NCBI GenBank assembly: GCA_034440115.1
Contig: JAWXBM010000025.1
Span: 1 to 64,000, forward strand
Reading direction: 5' to 3'
DNA length: 64,000 nucleotides
DNA from: JAWXBM01 sp034440115
GTDB lineage: Bacteria; Pseudomonadota; Gammaproteobacteria; Xanthomonadales; SZUA-36
The translations under genes and the position numbers were made by a program. This document shows, piece after piece, positions 47,234 to 54,579 of the stretch. The notes beneath the pieces are model-generated. The model saw only the letters and a program-made list of their open reading frames with translations, was not told the origin of the DNA and did not search any database. Numbering within the stretch: position 1 is the first letter of the stretch; each line of letters begins with the position of its first letter.

Positions 47234-48757
47234 TCAGTCGTTGCCGGCCGTCAATTGCAGGTTGACCGTGACATCGCCCAGTTGTAGCAGGTCACCGGAC
47301 TGAACGAAAAACACTTCGCCCGGCAGGCAAGGCACGCCGTTTAATCGGGAGCCGTTGGTAGATTCCAGGTCGCTGACGGTAATTCTTCCCTGATGGAATT
47401 GTACCCGCGCATGGCGGCGGCTGACCGTGCTGCTGGCCAGGTTTACATCCGTCCCCTCACGGCCCAGTACGGCATACCAATCGGGGCCGTTAACGGGCAA
47501 TCGGCGCGTAAAAGCTGCGCCATCGGCTTGTTGGCCAGACACGAGCAGCATAACCACAGGGGCTGGTTGCTCGTCCGCTGCAAAACGTACGGTTCCAGGC
47601 TCCGTCTGGCTTGTAGCGCTTAATGCTGCAGACCCAGTGGTCCGTGAATTTTTACGCCAACGGCGAATAAACCAGGCCAGCAACAACAGTGCGATCAGGC
47701 CCGCGAAAATCAGCGTGGTGCGGGATGCCTGGCGTGGCGACGCAACTTTTGCGGCATCATCGATAGCGGGTTCGAGCGCAGGATTTTCCACCTCGGGAGC
47801 AACGATAAGCTGTTCGATTTCCAGCTCGCCATCCGCTTCCGCCTGTTCCTGTTCGGCTTCGGCTTCTGCTTCGAGCTGCGGATCAACCTGTTCGGTAATC
47901 GCCAGATCTGGTTCATCTGGCTGGTCCAGAGGACTCTTTTCTACTGGGCTCGCGGGCTCATCAATTGGCTCTGGAGTTGGTTCAGCTGCAGGTTCAGGCT
48001 GTTCAGCCGGCGGTTCCTCAGTAATTTTGGTATCTGTGGCTGAGCATTCCGCGGTTCGCAGAGGCGTTCCAGTCAATTTTGCCGCACGTTGCAACGCATC
48101 CGGCCAGGCCAGGCGGGGTGAGCCGGTAGGCTGCATGCTCTGAACACCGACAGACATATTGAATGCAACGAGATTTCCACAAGCATCGGTCAACGCTCCA
48201 CTGACATTGGCAAAAGACTCCAGAGTAGGGTGGGACGTCGTTATGGCTGGCAGGGTTTGCACTGCCGCCCGAACCGGGGCGGAGCCCTGGGCGATCATTT
48301 CAGCGGGTGGAAAGGCCACCAGGTTGAGGGATTTGAGCTCGGACTCACTCAGAGCAGACAGGCTGGCTGCCGGCCGGTTCAGGCCTTGCACTTTGAGTAT
48401 GGCCAGTTTATCCGCCGGCAAGGTGTGAACTATGGTTGCCGGGCGCCCGTGGCGCACAATATCGGTGCCGCCATCCAGCACCATGATCTCATCGCCTTCG
48501 CGGGCAAAATCGATTGCCACCAGCACCATGTCAGGTGCGGCAATGACAATACCGGTGGTCGGTTGAACATGAGTGGCTGATACCAGTTTCAGGGCCAGCA
48601 CCGTCCAGGGTGGCATGCTGTCGGTTGCTGCTGCAGATTGCGACCAGGCAGGGATGCTGACGATCATCAGCAACAGTATCAGCCAGCCAGCTATCAGGCT
48701 TTTACGCAGTAAGCGAGGTTGAAGACTCCGCTCACATGGGATTAATGATGCCAACAT
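47234..48757 (-). CDS. Membrane protein with protease-like N-terminal domain and C-terminal FHA domain
   Basis: 507 residues. A signal/anchor lies near residues 22-40 (LIAGWLILLLMIVSIPAWSQ). Residues about 50-240 look like a degenerate trypsin/HtrA-type domain: strand order and LAILKV are kept, SGALTD stands where GxSGG would be, and no catalytic histidine is evident. A Pro/Glu/Ala-rich linker (about 245-340) leads to a second membrane helix (TLIFAGLIALLLLAWFIRRW). A cytoplasmic FHA domain follows (about 420-505) with LGREGTDVNL, SSTVSRRHARV and STNGSRLNG, all typical phosphothreonine-binding positions. It lies between the MotA/TolQ-type gene (16 bases) and the kinase gene (8 bases). I infer it couples an external sensor domain to phosphorylation by the kinase. 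Confidence 0.82.
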   Translation of the reverse strand: MLASLIPCERSLQPRLLRKSLIAGWLILLLMIVSIPAWSQSAAATDSMPPWTVLALKLVSATHVQPTTGIVIAAPDMVLVAIDFAREGDEIMVLDGGTDIVRHGRPATIVHTLPADKLAILKVQGLNRPAASLSALSESELKSLNLVAFPPAEMIAQGSAPVRAAVQTLPAITTSHPTLESFANVSGALTDACGNLVAFNMSVGVQSMQPTGSPRLAWPDALQRAAKLTGTPLRTAECSATDTKITEEPPAEQPEPAAEPTPEPIDEPASPVEKSPLDQPDEPDLAITEQVDPQLEAEAEAEQEQAEADGELEIEQLIVAPEVENPALEPAIDDAAKVASPRQASRTTLIFAGLIALLLLAWFIRRWRKNSRTTGSAALSATSQTEPGTVRFAADEQPAPVVMLLVSGQQADGAAFTRRLPVNGPDWYAVLGREGTDVNLASSTVSRRHARVQFHQGRITVSDLESTNGSRLNGVPCLPGEVFFVQSGDLLQLGDVTVNLQLTAGND

Positions 48758-48773
48758 ATCAGTGTCAATACAT

Positions 48774-49526
48774 TTAGTGTGAATAAAGGCGGTTGATCAG
48801 GTTATCCAGGCAATATTGCCCGGCCTGGTTCAAGGCCCGCTCCTCGCGCGCCTGCACGATGCTCTGAATAAAAACCAGCACTGCAGCCATCACCAATGCC
48901 ACCAGCGTGGTACTGAAAGCCACTCCCAGCCGTTCGGTTACCTGGAACAGCATATCCGGGCTTTCCACATTGGCCCGGTTGCCAGCGTAATTCAGCGCCA
49001 GCATGATGCCGATCACGGTGCCGATAAAGCCCAGGGAAGGAATCAGCCAGGTGATGTAGCGAATGATGTTGTAGCGCAGGTCGATTTCGTGGATGAACAA
49101 TTCCAGGCTGGAGTTGAGCAAGGAGTTAGTCTGGTCAGCAGAATGACTCAGGTTGTAACCCAGAACGCAACGCTCGATCAAGCGCGGCACAAAGCAGATT
49201 TCGCGATATTTGCTGGCGCGCACTTTCTGGTAAATCGGCGTCATATCCTCACCCGGACGCAACACGGTTTCCTCATCTTCCGGCAGGTAGTTGCGTTCCA
49301 TTTGTGCATGTTCCAGCCAGCCGTAATACCAGCGTATGGCCAACTCACCCAGGCCGATAAAGAATACCACCCACATGATGGTCTGAACGGTGATGGGCCA
49401 GGTGGAGCGTTCCACATCGAGAACGATTTTGGCCCAATCCAACGGTAATATCCGCGCCAGTAAAGCAATAAACAGCACAGCGGTTATGGCGCAGATCAAA
49501 AAGGTGATCAGTCGAATACGGCTCAT
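48774..49526 (-). CDS. MotA/TolQ/ExbB-type proton channel subunit
   Basis: 250 residues with an N-terminal helix pair (LITFLICAITAVLFIALLAR; VQTIMWVVFFIGLGELAI), a cytoplasmic stretch, then the conserved channel helices LIPSLGFIGTVIGIMLALNYAG and LGVAFSTTLVALVMAAVLVFIQS, with the threonine/glycine pattern of the family. Such subunits form pentamers around a dimer of a MotB/TolR/ExbD-like protein and convert ion flow into motion. No TolR or ExbD is in this operon; the VWA proteins upstream have the expected aspartate helix instead. It overlaps the FHA gene by 4 bases (ATGA), so the two are translationally coupled. Confidence 0.9.
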   Translation of the reverse strand: MSRIRLITFLICAITAVLFIALLARILPLDWAKIVLDVERSTWPITVQTIMWVVFFIGLGELAIRWYYGWLEHAQMERNYLPEDEETVLRPGEDMTPIYQKVRASKYREICFVPRLIERCVLGYNLSHSADQTNSLLNSSLELFIHEIDLRYNIIRYITWLIPSLGFIGTVIGIMLALNYAGNRANVESPDMLFQVTERLGVAFSTTLVALVMAAVLVFIQSIVQAREERALNQAGQYCLDNLINRLYSH

Positions 49527-49921
49527 GATTTCTGGTCACGCTCTTCAACAGAACCGGTGATGGGATTACGCATGGGGTTTTCGAACACCGGCTTGTCACT
49601 GCCCTTGCCAGCAAGCAGTAATCCCGCATTGCGCAGGGTTTTGCTGTCGCCCGGGCTCAGCCCAAAGCCAGCAGATGTTTGTGCCAGATCCTGCCAACTC
49701 ATTTCATGATTGCCGAAACGAATGCGCTCCTGCGGGCCGAGTTGGATCAGCAGTGCCTGTGTCCAGCACTCTTCACGCCACAGGAAAGTCCCGGAACGTG
49801 TGCCCAAATCACGAATGATCAGGCGGTTTCCGTTGATGGCTTCGATGCTGGCGTGCTCATCAGCAACCGAAGCATCTTTCAATACGATGTCATTTTTACT
49901 GTCGCGACCAATGGTGACCAT
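49523..49921 (-). CDS. FHA-domain protein, possibly with damaged 5' end
   Basis: 132 residues from the ATG at 49921. An FHA domain has VTIGRDSKNDIVLKDASV, DEHASIEA and DLGTRSGTFLW, enough for phosphothreonine binding. The C-terminal 50 residues are unstructured. FHA domains normally begin one strand earlier. That strand (RYSQREYALEQAPDKS) is encoded in frame just upstream but is preceded by TGA at 49970-49972 with no ATG/GTG/TTG. An ATG at 49971-49973 is one frame off, as if a single base had been inserted after the start codon. The protein may be shortened, or the sequence may hold an error. It is coupled to the channel gene by ATGA. Confidence 0.8.
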   Translation of the reverse strand: MVTIGRDSKNDIVLKDASVADEHASIEAINGNRLIIRDLGTRSGTFLWREECWTQALLIQLGPQERIRFGNHEMSWQDLAQTSAGFGLSPGDSKTLRNAGLLLAGKGSDKPVFENPMRNPITGSVEERDQKS

Positions 49922-50007
49922 GGATTTATCCGGCGCCTGTTCCAGCGCATATTCGCGCTGGCTGTAGCGTCATTTTTCAGCAGCTAACTATGATACATGG
50001 ATAAGAT

Positions 50008-50024
50008 GGGGTTAGAGTGACCCC
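50008..50024. repeat. Short palindrome GGGGT-TAGAGTG-ACCCC between VWA2 and FHA genes
   Basis: It resembles the GGGGTCAGAG core of the larger inverted repeat at 51898-52040 on the other side of the VWA gene pair. It lies in the only gap of more than 40 bases (107 bases) inside the operon, next to the damaged start of the FHA gene. Confidence 0.5.
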
Positions 50025-50028
50025 AAAG

Positions 50029-50967
50029 CTAATCCGAGACCGCCAAAAAGCTGCCCCCGTTGTTCTTGGCAAGCCGCTCCATGAATTCAACCGTGCCCCG
50101 GTACTTGTAATAATCGCCGATGGTGACGGCGTGGATTTCCTTGTGGGCATAATTGATCTGAATTACGCGCCGGACCAGGCGATTGGCATTCAAGCCCTCA
50201 TTAAAGCTGGGGTTTGGCAGGCCATCGCTGAACAGCACGATGGCCTGTGCTGGGCTTTCCAGTGCTTCGGAGATACCTGCCAGCAACGGTGAAGAACCTT
50301 TGAAATCGTCTTTCATACCTTCCAGAAATCGATTGGCCTGGTTACGTGTGGTGTTCGACATGGTGCTCAAGCCCTTGTCGGGCCAACGAATAAAATTCGG
50401 CCCGGAATCCAGTTGCTGAAAGCCCAGGATGCCGAATTCATAGCCATCGCCCAATGAGTCCATGGCCCGCACCACGGTATCTTTCACCAGCTCGGCATGA
50501 CGACCCAGAAAAGCATTCATATCCACCAGGAACAGTATTTGCCGCTGGTCAGTTTTCAGGCCCAGGAATCGAAAAGTGACCTGGTTACGACCGGTGGGTT
50601 CGAGTATGGGCTCTTCTTCCACCGGCGGTGGAGGAGGGGGTTGATCCGCATGGGCCTGCTTTTCGGCATTGATGGTTTGTATCTCGGCCGAAATCCGCTC
50701 CTGCTCGGCCTGCAATTGCTCATGCTGTGTCTGGGCTGCCTGCAGGGCTATCAGTATGTCGTTGCGGCCCAGTTCTGAATCCTGCAGGATGGCGTCCGTT
50801 CTGCCAGCCAGCTCCTCCAGAAACTTTAAATCACCTTCGGAGCGTACTTCTTTTTGGTAGTCCGGCATCAGGATGATGGCCATGATCACAAAAGCGCCCA
50901 TGGCCGAGGCGAACAGGTCGATGGCTGACAGGGAAAACACTTCGAAGGCAACGCGCCGCCGTCTCAT
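50029..50967 (-). CDS. Membrane-anchored VWA-domain protein 2 (MotB/TolR-like N-terminus)
   Basis: 312 residues. After a basic cytoplasmic start comes one helix, FSLSAIDLFASAMGAFVIMA, with Asp17 where MotB/TolR/ExbD proteins keep the ion-carrying aspartate. A coiled-coil-like stretch (about 45-105; LQAAQTQHEQLQAEQERISA) and a proline run (PPPPPPVEEEP) lead to a von Willebrand A domain (about 125-312). Its metal site is altered: FLVDMNAFLG stands where DxSxS is usual, so metal-dependent adhesion may be lost. The ends LFSDGLPNPS and HAVTIGDYYKYRG are typical VWA strands. It overlaps VWA1 by 4 bases (ATGA). Confidence 0.85.
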   Translation of the reverse strand: MRRRRVAFEVFSLSAIDLFASAMGAFVIMAIILMPDYQKEVRSEGDLKFLEELAGRTDAILQDSELGRNDILIALQAAQTQHEQLQAEQERISAEIQTINAEKQAHADQPPPPPPVEEEPILEPTGRNQVTFRFLGLKTDQRQILFLVDMNAFLGRHAELVKDTVVRAMDSLGDGYEFGILGFQQLDSGPNFIRWPDKGLSTMSNTTRNQANRFLEGMKDDFKGSSPLLAGISEALESPAQAIVLFSDGLPNPSFNEGLNANRLVRRVIQINYAHKEIHAVTIGDYYKYRGTVEFMERLAKNNGGSFLAVSD

Positions 50968-51887
50968 CGCGATACACCCACAAAATCGCCATTGTTCTGC
51001 CGCGCCAGAGTCTGCAGGAACAACACCAGTGCGCGGTTTTCGGTGTAATCGCCCAGCGCAACGGTATGGATTTCCTTGCGGTCATAGCGGTTCAGGCTGG
51101 TGATGTCTTTGATAATTCCGGCAGGTGAGCTGTCCGGTTCACCGTCGCTGAGCAGAATGATAGCCTCAGCCGGAAACTGCAAAGCAGCCAGCAAGGCCTG
51201 GTGGGTGGGGGTAGAACCAGCAAAGCGCTGCGATAAAGAGCTGGCGTATTCTCGAGCTTGTTGCAAATTTTCAGGCGTGGCTTTAATCAACCGGTTGGTG
51301 CGGGGAAAAGTATGGATATAAGGTGCCGGCGCGCCCTGGTAGCCAATGATGGCAAAGCTGTTTTCATCAGTCAGTGGGGCAAGTAAGTCCACCACGGAAG
51401 AAAACATCAGTTCCGAATAAGCCATCATGCTGCCGGACATATCCACCACGATGACAAAGCTCTTGGCTTCGGTTGCAAGCCCCAGAATAGAGAACTCGAC
51501 ACCGTTGACCACCGCCGTGGGCTTGGCTTCTGGTATTTCCTCAATCGCCGGTTCAGGAACTGCAACCTCCGCTACCTGGGTTTTGGCATCACGCAAATCA
51601 TTGCGCAATCGCGACAGCGATTGCTGGATGCCCGCATTGATGCGCTGCAAGCGTTCCAGATCGGATTGCGACTGATCATTGTCGGCCAGCAGATTTTCAA
51701 TTTCGCCCTGTGCCAGGCGGCGCTTGAGCATCAGGTCTTCGACTTCGGACCAGGAGTCAGCGCTGCCGGCGTTACGGTAGTAAGGAAACAGAATCATCAC
51801 CAGCAAGATAAAAGCACCCAATGCCGAAGCGAACAGGTCGATGGCAGAAGTGCTGAATACGGATGTGTCGCGATTGGGGCTGCGCAT
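50964..51887 (-). CDS. Membrane-anchored VWA-domain protein 1 (MotB/TolR-like N-terminus)
   Basis: 307 residues, first gene of the operon. The single N-terminal helix FSTSAIDLFASALGAFILLV has Asp17 at the same residue number as in VWA2. A coiled-coil-like segment (about 48-105) precedes a VWA domain with an intact metal site, VDMSGSM, plus LLSDGEPDSSP and HTVALGDYTENRA. So VWA1 keeps a working MIDAS and VWA2 does not, as in heteromeric pairs where one partner is structural. No ribosome-binding site precedes the ATG at 51887. A TATAAT lies 5 bases upstream, which would place the transcript start at or near the ATG (leaderless, inference). Confidence 0.88.
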   Translation of the reverse strand: MRSPNRDTSVFSTSAIDLFASALGAFILLVMILFPYYRNAGSADSWSEVEDLMLKRRLAQGEIENLLADNDQSQSDLERLQRINAGIQQSLSRLRNDLRDAKTQVAEVAVPEPAIEEIPEAKPTAVVNGVEFSILGLATEAKSFVIVVDMSGSMMAYSELMFSSVVDLLAPLTDENSFAIIGYQGAPAPYIHTFPRTNRLIKATPENLQQAREYASSLSQRFAGSTPTHQALLAALQFPAEAIILLSDGEPDSSPAGIIKDITSLNRYDRKEIHTVALGDYTENRALVLFLQTLARQNNGDFVGVSR

Positions 51888-51890
51888 AAA

Positions 51891-51899
51891 GCATTATAA
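51891..51899 (-). promoter_or_regulatory. TATAAT immediately upstream of the VWA1 start codon
   Basis: On the minus strand TATAAT is followed by GCTTT and then the ATG. A -10 element here gives a transcript beginning at about the A of the start codon. No good -35 is seen 17 bases upstream. The sequence belongs partly to the adjoining repeat. Confidence 0.35.
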
Positions 51900-52040
51900 T
51901 TGGGGTCAGAAGATAATTGGGGCCGATAATTGGGATAATTGGGGTCAGAGCAAAAACTCTGAGCGTCATTGGGTTTCTAATAAGATCAGTAATTGAAGAG
52001 TTTTTACTCTGACCCCAATTATTCACCCCAATTATTCCTC
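51898..52040. repeat. Inverted-repeat cluster with GGGGTCAGAG(T/C)AAAAACTCT arms (RAYT/REP-like)
   Basis: The arms 51937-51960 and 51997-52020 are complementary over 24 bases with one mismatch, around a 36-base loop. Extra partial copies of AATTGGGGTCAG and CCCCAATTATTC lie on both sides. The GGGGTCAGAGTAAAAA motif is often seen beside REP-associated (Y1) transposases; none is in the window. It separates the VWA operon from the TonB2-type operon. Confidence 0.8.
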
Positions 52041-52049
52041 TGACCCTCC

Positions 52050-52081
52050 CAAATAAAAAACCCGGCGCTCTGGCCGGGTTT
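52050..52081 (-). terminator. Rho-independent terminator of the TonB2-type operon
   Basis: A 9-bp stem AAACCCGGC/GCCGGGTTT (52058-52066 with 52073-52081) with a 6-base loop is followed on the minus strand by TTTTTATTT, 21 bases beyond the stop of the TPR gene. It isolates this operon from the VWA operon downstream. Confidence 0.92.
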
Positions 52082-52102
52082 CTCATACTTATCGGCTGGC
52101 AA

Positions 52103-53428
52103 TCAATTTTGCGGCAGCGCATCCAGCATGGCGTCTCGGTCGCGCTCTTTGTATTCAACTTCCTGGTCCATCAACTCTTTGCGACGTACTTCGCTGTCCA
52201 CGTAAGCGATCCACTGTTGCGCTGCTTTGGCTGAGCGCTGATCGCGACTGGCTTTCTGGAAGGCATCGCGTGCCTGCTCCAGGCGCTTCTGGTTGAAATA
52301 GGACATACCCATCATGATGTAGGCTTGGTCGGTACGCTTCAAACCGCCGGCACTCAAGGCGTCATTAAGGGCTGTAACGGCTTCACTCCACTGCTCCAGG
52401 TTGATGTATGCCTGGGCCAGGCGAATGTAGAGATCGCCGTCTTTGGTCATCCGCGCGGCTCGCGCCATGGGCGGAATGGCCAATTCGTCTTCCCTTGCCT
52501 GGTACCAGGCCTGGGACATCAGCCGCAGGTTTCGATCATTTTCCTCAACGATTTTGGCTTTCATGCCTTTGTCCAACACCTCGGCTGCTTTGTAGGGCAG
52601 ACCGTGCAGCAGATAAAGGTTGGCCAGGTTGGTGATGTGGCCATTGGTGTTCAGCAGGCCTTTTTCGTACAGCACTTCAGTCAGAGCCAGTTGTTTCTTG
52701 GTGTCACCCAGTTCGCTGTAAACGCCAGCCAGAGTAAGGATGTAAGTGTCTTTCGGATAGTACTGGACCAGTTCTTTCACCACTTCCAGCATGTTTTTGT
52801 AGTCTTTCAGCTCGAAATAAATCACTCGCAGCAGTAGCAACCAGTTTTCCTTCGGCGCTTCGCCTTGCGAGCGGTACATATCCACTGCGGTCTTGATGGG
52901 CTTGAGGGCTTCCTGGTAACGGTTCATTTGGAACAGCGCCTGACCTTCGAGCATGTAGACATCGGCGCTGGGCTCAGGAACGACCTTCATTAAGCGCCGC
53001 ACGGTTTCCAGGGCCTTTGGATAGTCCTCGATGGTGAACTGAAGCTGCGCCATGGTTTTTAGCGTAGTGAGCGTTAAAGCTTCTGGTAATTCAGGTTGTA
53101 TCAATACCTGTTCATAGGCATTGATGGCTTCCTGGTAATTTTCCTGCAGGTAGGCGGCGTAACCACTGAGGTTCCACACTTGCGCCCGTTCGTACGGGCT
53201 GAGCTTTTCGTTGGCTCGCATTTCCCGCAACAAACCACTCGCGCCAGCATAATTCTTGGCTTCGACCAGTTCCTGAATTTCCGTAAGCTTTTCATAAACC
53301 TGCTGACTCATGGCCACGGTTTGTTTAGTTTCGCGTTCTTTTTCCTGGGCTGACAAAGAGGCAGTGGCTGCCAGCAAACACAAGCAGGTGAACCCCAAGC
53401 AAGTGAGCTTTGTGGCTATACGCTTCAT
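52103..53428 (-). CDS. Periplasmic TPR protein of the TonB2-type operon
   Basis: 441 residues from the ATG at 53428 (MKRIATKLTCLGFTCLCLLA), chosen because it opens a clean signal peptide ending SLSAQ; upstream in-frame starts reach 53524. At least eight tetratricopeptide-like repeats follow, for example YAAYLQENYQEAINAYEQVL and AYINLEQWSEAVTALNDAL. The C-terminus is highly charged. In TonB2 operons of Vibrio and Shewanella relatives a TPR protein commonly closes the operon and is thought to help periplasmic assembly of the TonB complex. It lies 31 bases after tonB. Confidence 0.88.
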   Translation of the reverse strand: MKRIATKLTCLGFTCLCLLAATASLSAQEKERETKQTVAMSQQVYEKLTEIQELVEAKNYAGASGLLREMRANEKLSPYERAQVWNLSGYAAYLQENYQEAINAYEQVLIQPELPEALTLTTLKTMAQLQFTIEDYPKALETVRRLMKVVPEPSADVYMLEGQALFQMNRYQEALKPIKTAVDMYRSQGEAPKENWLLLLRVIYFELKDYKNMLEVVKELVQYYPKDTYILTLAGVYSELGDTKKQLALTEVLYEKGLLNTNGHITNLANLYLLHGLPYKAAEVLDKGMKAKIVEENDRNLRLMSQAWYQAREDELAIPPMARAARMTKDGDLYIRLAQAYINLEQWSEAVTALNDALSAGGLKRTDQAYIMMGMSYFNQKRLEQARDAFQKASRDQRSAKAAQQWIAYVDSEVRRKELMDQEVEYKERDRDAMLDALPQN

Positions 53429-53459
53429 TCGGTTTATTTCCATACGATCTGTTGCAACC

Positions 53460-54116
53460 CTACTCTTCAATTTCATAAGTGAATTTGTTCTGTACGCCCG
53501 GGACTTCAATGGACTGGCCATCAACCACCCTTGGCTTGTACTTGAACTTCAGAGCTGCTTGTAGGGATGCGCTGTGGAACAAGGAGCTGGTGCACTGGTC
53601 CTCCACCACAAAAGGATTGGCGGTGGTGCCCTGCTTGGTTACTATGTACTGCACGACGCAATAACCTTCAATACCCCGCGACAAGGCCCGCTGAGGGTAA
53701 ATCGGTGCCACTTTTACGATCGGCAGGTAATCGCCTTCGCCTACGCCCAAATTGAAGCCTCCGGACATTTCGATGTCGGTTTCAACCGGCACTGCAGAGA
53801 TCGCTATCTTTTCGGCATTCGGGTTCAGACTATCCAACTGTGGCGTTGGCGGCTGGGGTGGTGGCGATTCGGGTGGTGGTGGCTTTTTCGGTTTGAGCTG
53901 TCTGCGTTCAATGTCTTCATCACGCTTAAGGCGCACAAAGTCCACGATATTCGATATGCCTGATTCATCCAGCTTACCATCAGCTGATTCAATCAAATAA
54001 GACATGGTCCAGAACAATCCGGCTGTGACAAAGACGGCCAGGATAGCCCCGAATAGCATGCGGGAATAATTGCCGGATTTGCTGAGCGTTAGTGACTCAA
54101 GAATGGTAGCAGCCAT
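53460..54116 (-). CDS. TonB-family energy transducer (TonB2 type)
   Basis: 218 residues from ATG 54116, preceded by GAGGG. An N-terminal membrane helix (MLFGAILAVFVTAGLFWTM) is followed by a charged and proline-rich spacer (KPKKPPPPESPPPQPPTPQ). The C-terminal TonB domain has VKVAPIYPQRALSRGIEGYC and ends QNKFTYEIEE. It carries energy from the ExbB/ExbD/TtpC motor to TonB-dependent receptors such as the two in this window. The short spacer is typical of the TonB2 class, which works with TtpC. The next gene upstream, exbD, ends 10 bases before this start codon. Confidence 0.93.
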   Translation of the reverse strand: MAATILESLTLSKSGNYSRMLFGAILAVFVTAGLFWTMSYLIESADGKLDESGISNIVDFVRLKRDEDIERRQLKPKKPPPPESPPPQPPTPQLDSLNPNAEKIAISAVPVETDIEMSGGFNLGVGEGDYLPIVKVAPIYPQRALSRGIEGYCVVQYIVTKQGTTANPFVVEDQCTSSLFHSASLQAALKFKYKPRVVDGQSIEVPGVQNKFTYEIEE

Positions 54117-54126
54117 CGGTATGCCC

Positions 54127-54531
54127 TCAGGGTTCGTTGGCAGCAATAGACACGTTAAAAACACCGGCCGACCTGGCCGCGTCCATCACCTGGATCAGGG
54201 TGTCTGTCTTGGATTCCTTGTCGGCCTGGATTACCACTGAACCCTGCGGGTTCTCGGCATGCAGGCGCTCAATGTTTGGCCGTACTGAACGGATGTCGAT
54301 CTGGCGACGATCAATCCAGATGTCATTGTTTGGGCCGATGGCCACCAGAATGTTGGCTTTTTCCTGCTTCACTGCAGTGGCCGCATCCGGACGGTTTACC
54401 TCAATACCGGCTTCCTTGATAAAGGTCGCGGTAACGATGAAGAAGATCAACATGATGAATACCACGTCCAACATCGGCGTGATATCGATCTGGGTTTCTT
54501 CTTCTTCAATCTGGGCAAATTGGTGCCGCAT
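54127..54531 (-). CDS. exbD: ExbD biopolymer transport protein
   Basis: 134 residues from ATG 54531 with AGGAG 7 bases upstream; an in-frame ATG at 54555 is less likely. The membrane helix contains ITPMLDVVFIMLIFFIVTAT with the proton-binding Asp22. A periplasmic ExbD/TolR domain follows (IDIRSVRPNIERLHAENPQG; DKESKTDTLIQVMDAARSAG). It forms the central dimer of the motor that drives TonB. Confidence 0.95.
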   Translation of the reverse strand: MRHQFAQIEEEETQIDITPMLDVVFIMLIFFIVTATFIKEAGIEVNRPDAATAVKQEKANILVAIGPNNDIWIDRRQIDIRSVRPNIERLHAENPQGSVVIQADKESKTDTLIQVMDAARSAGVFNVSIAANEP

Positions 54532-54579
54532 ATTTAAATCTCCTAGTGTGTCCAATCATTGACCGGGCCAAAAACCCGG

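Noticed and set aside
44724..49921. Type VI secretion regulatory module (PpkA/Fha)
   Set aside because: The kinase-FGE and FHA genes resemble it, but no tss structural gene, PppA phosphatase, Hcp or VgrG occurs anywhere in the window.
43362..51887. Zorya-type antiphage system
   Set aside because: Zorya has a ZorA/ZorB motor, but ZorB carries an OmpA-like domain and the system includes helicase or nuclease genes. Here the partners are VWA proteins with kinase and FHA proteins, and no nuclease or helicase is present.
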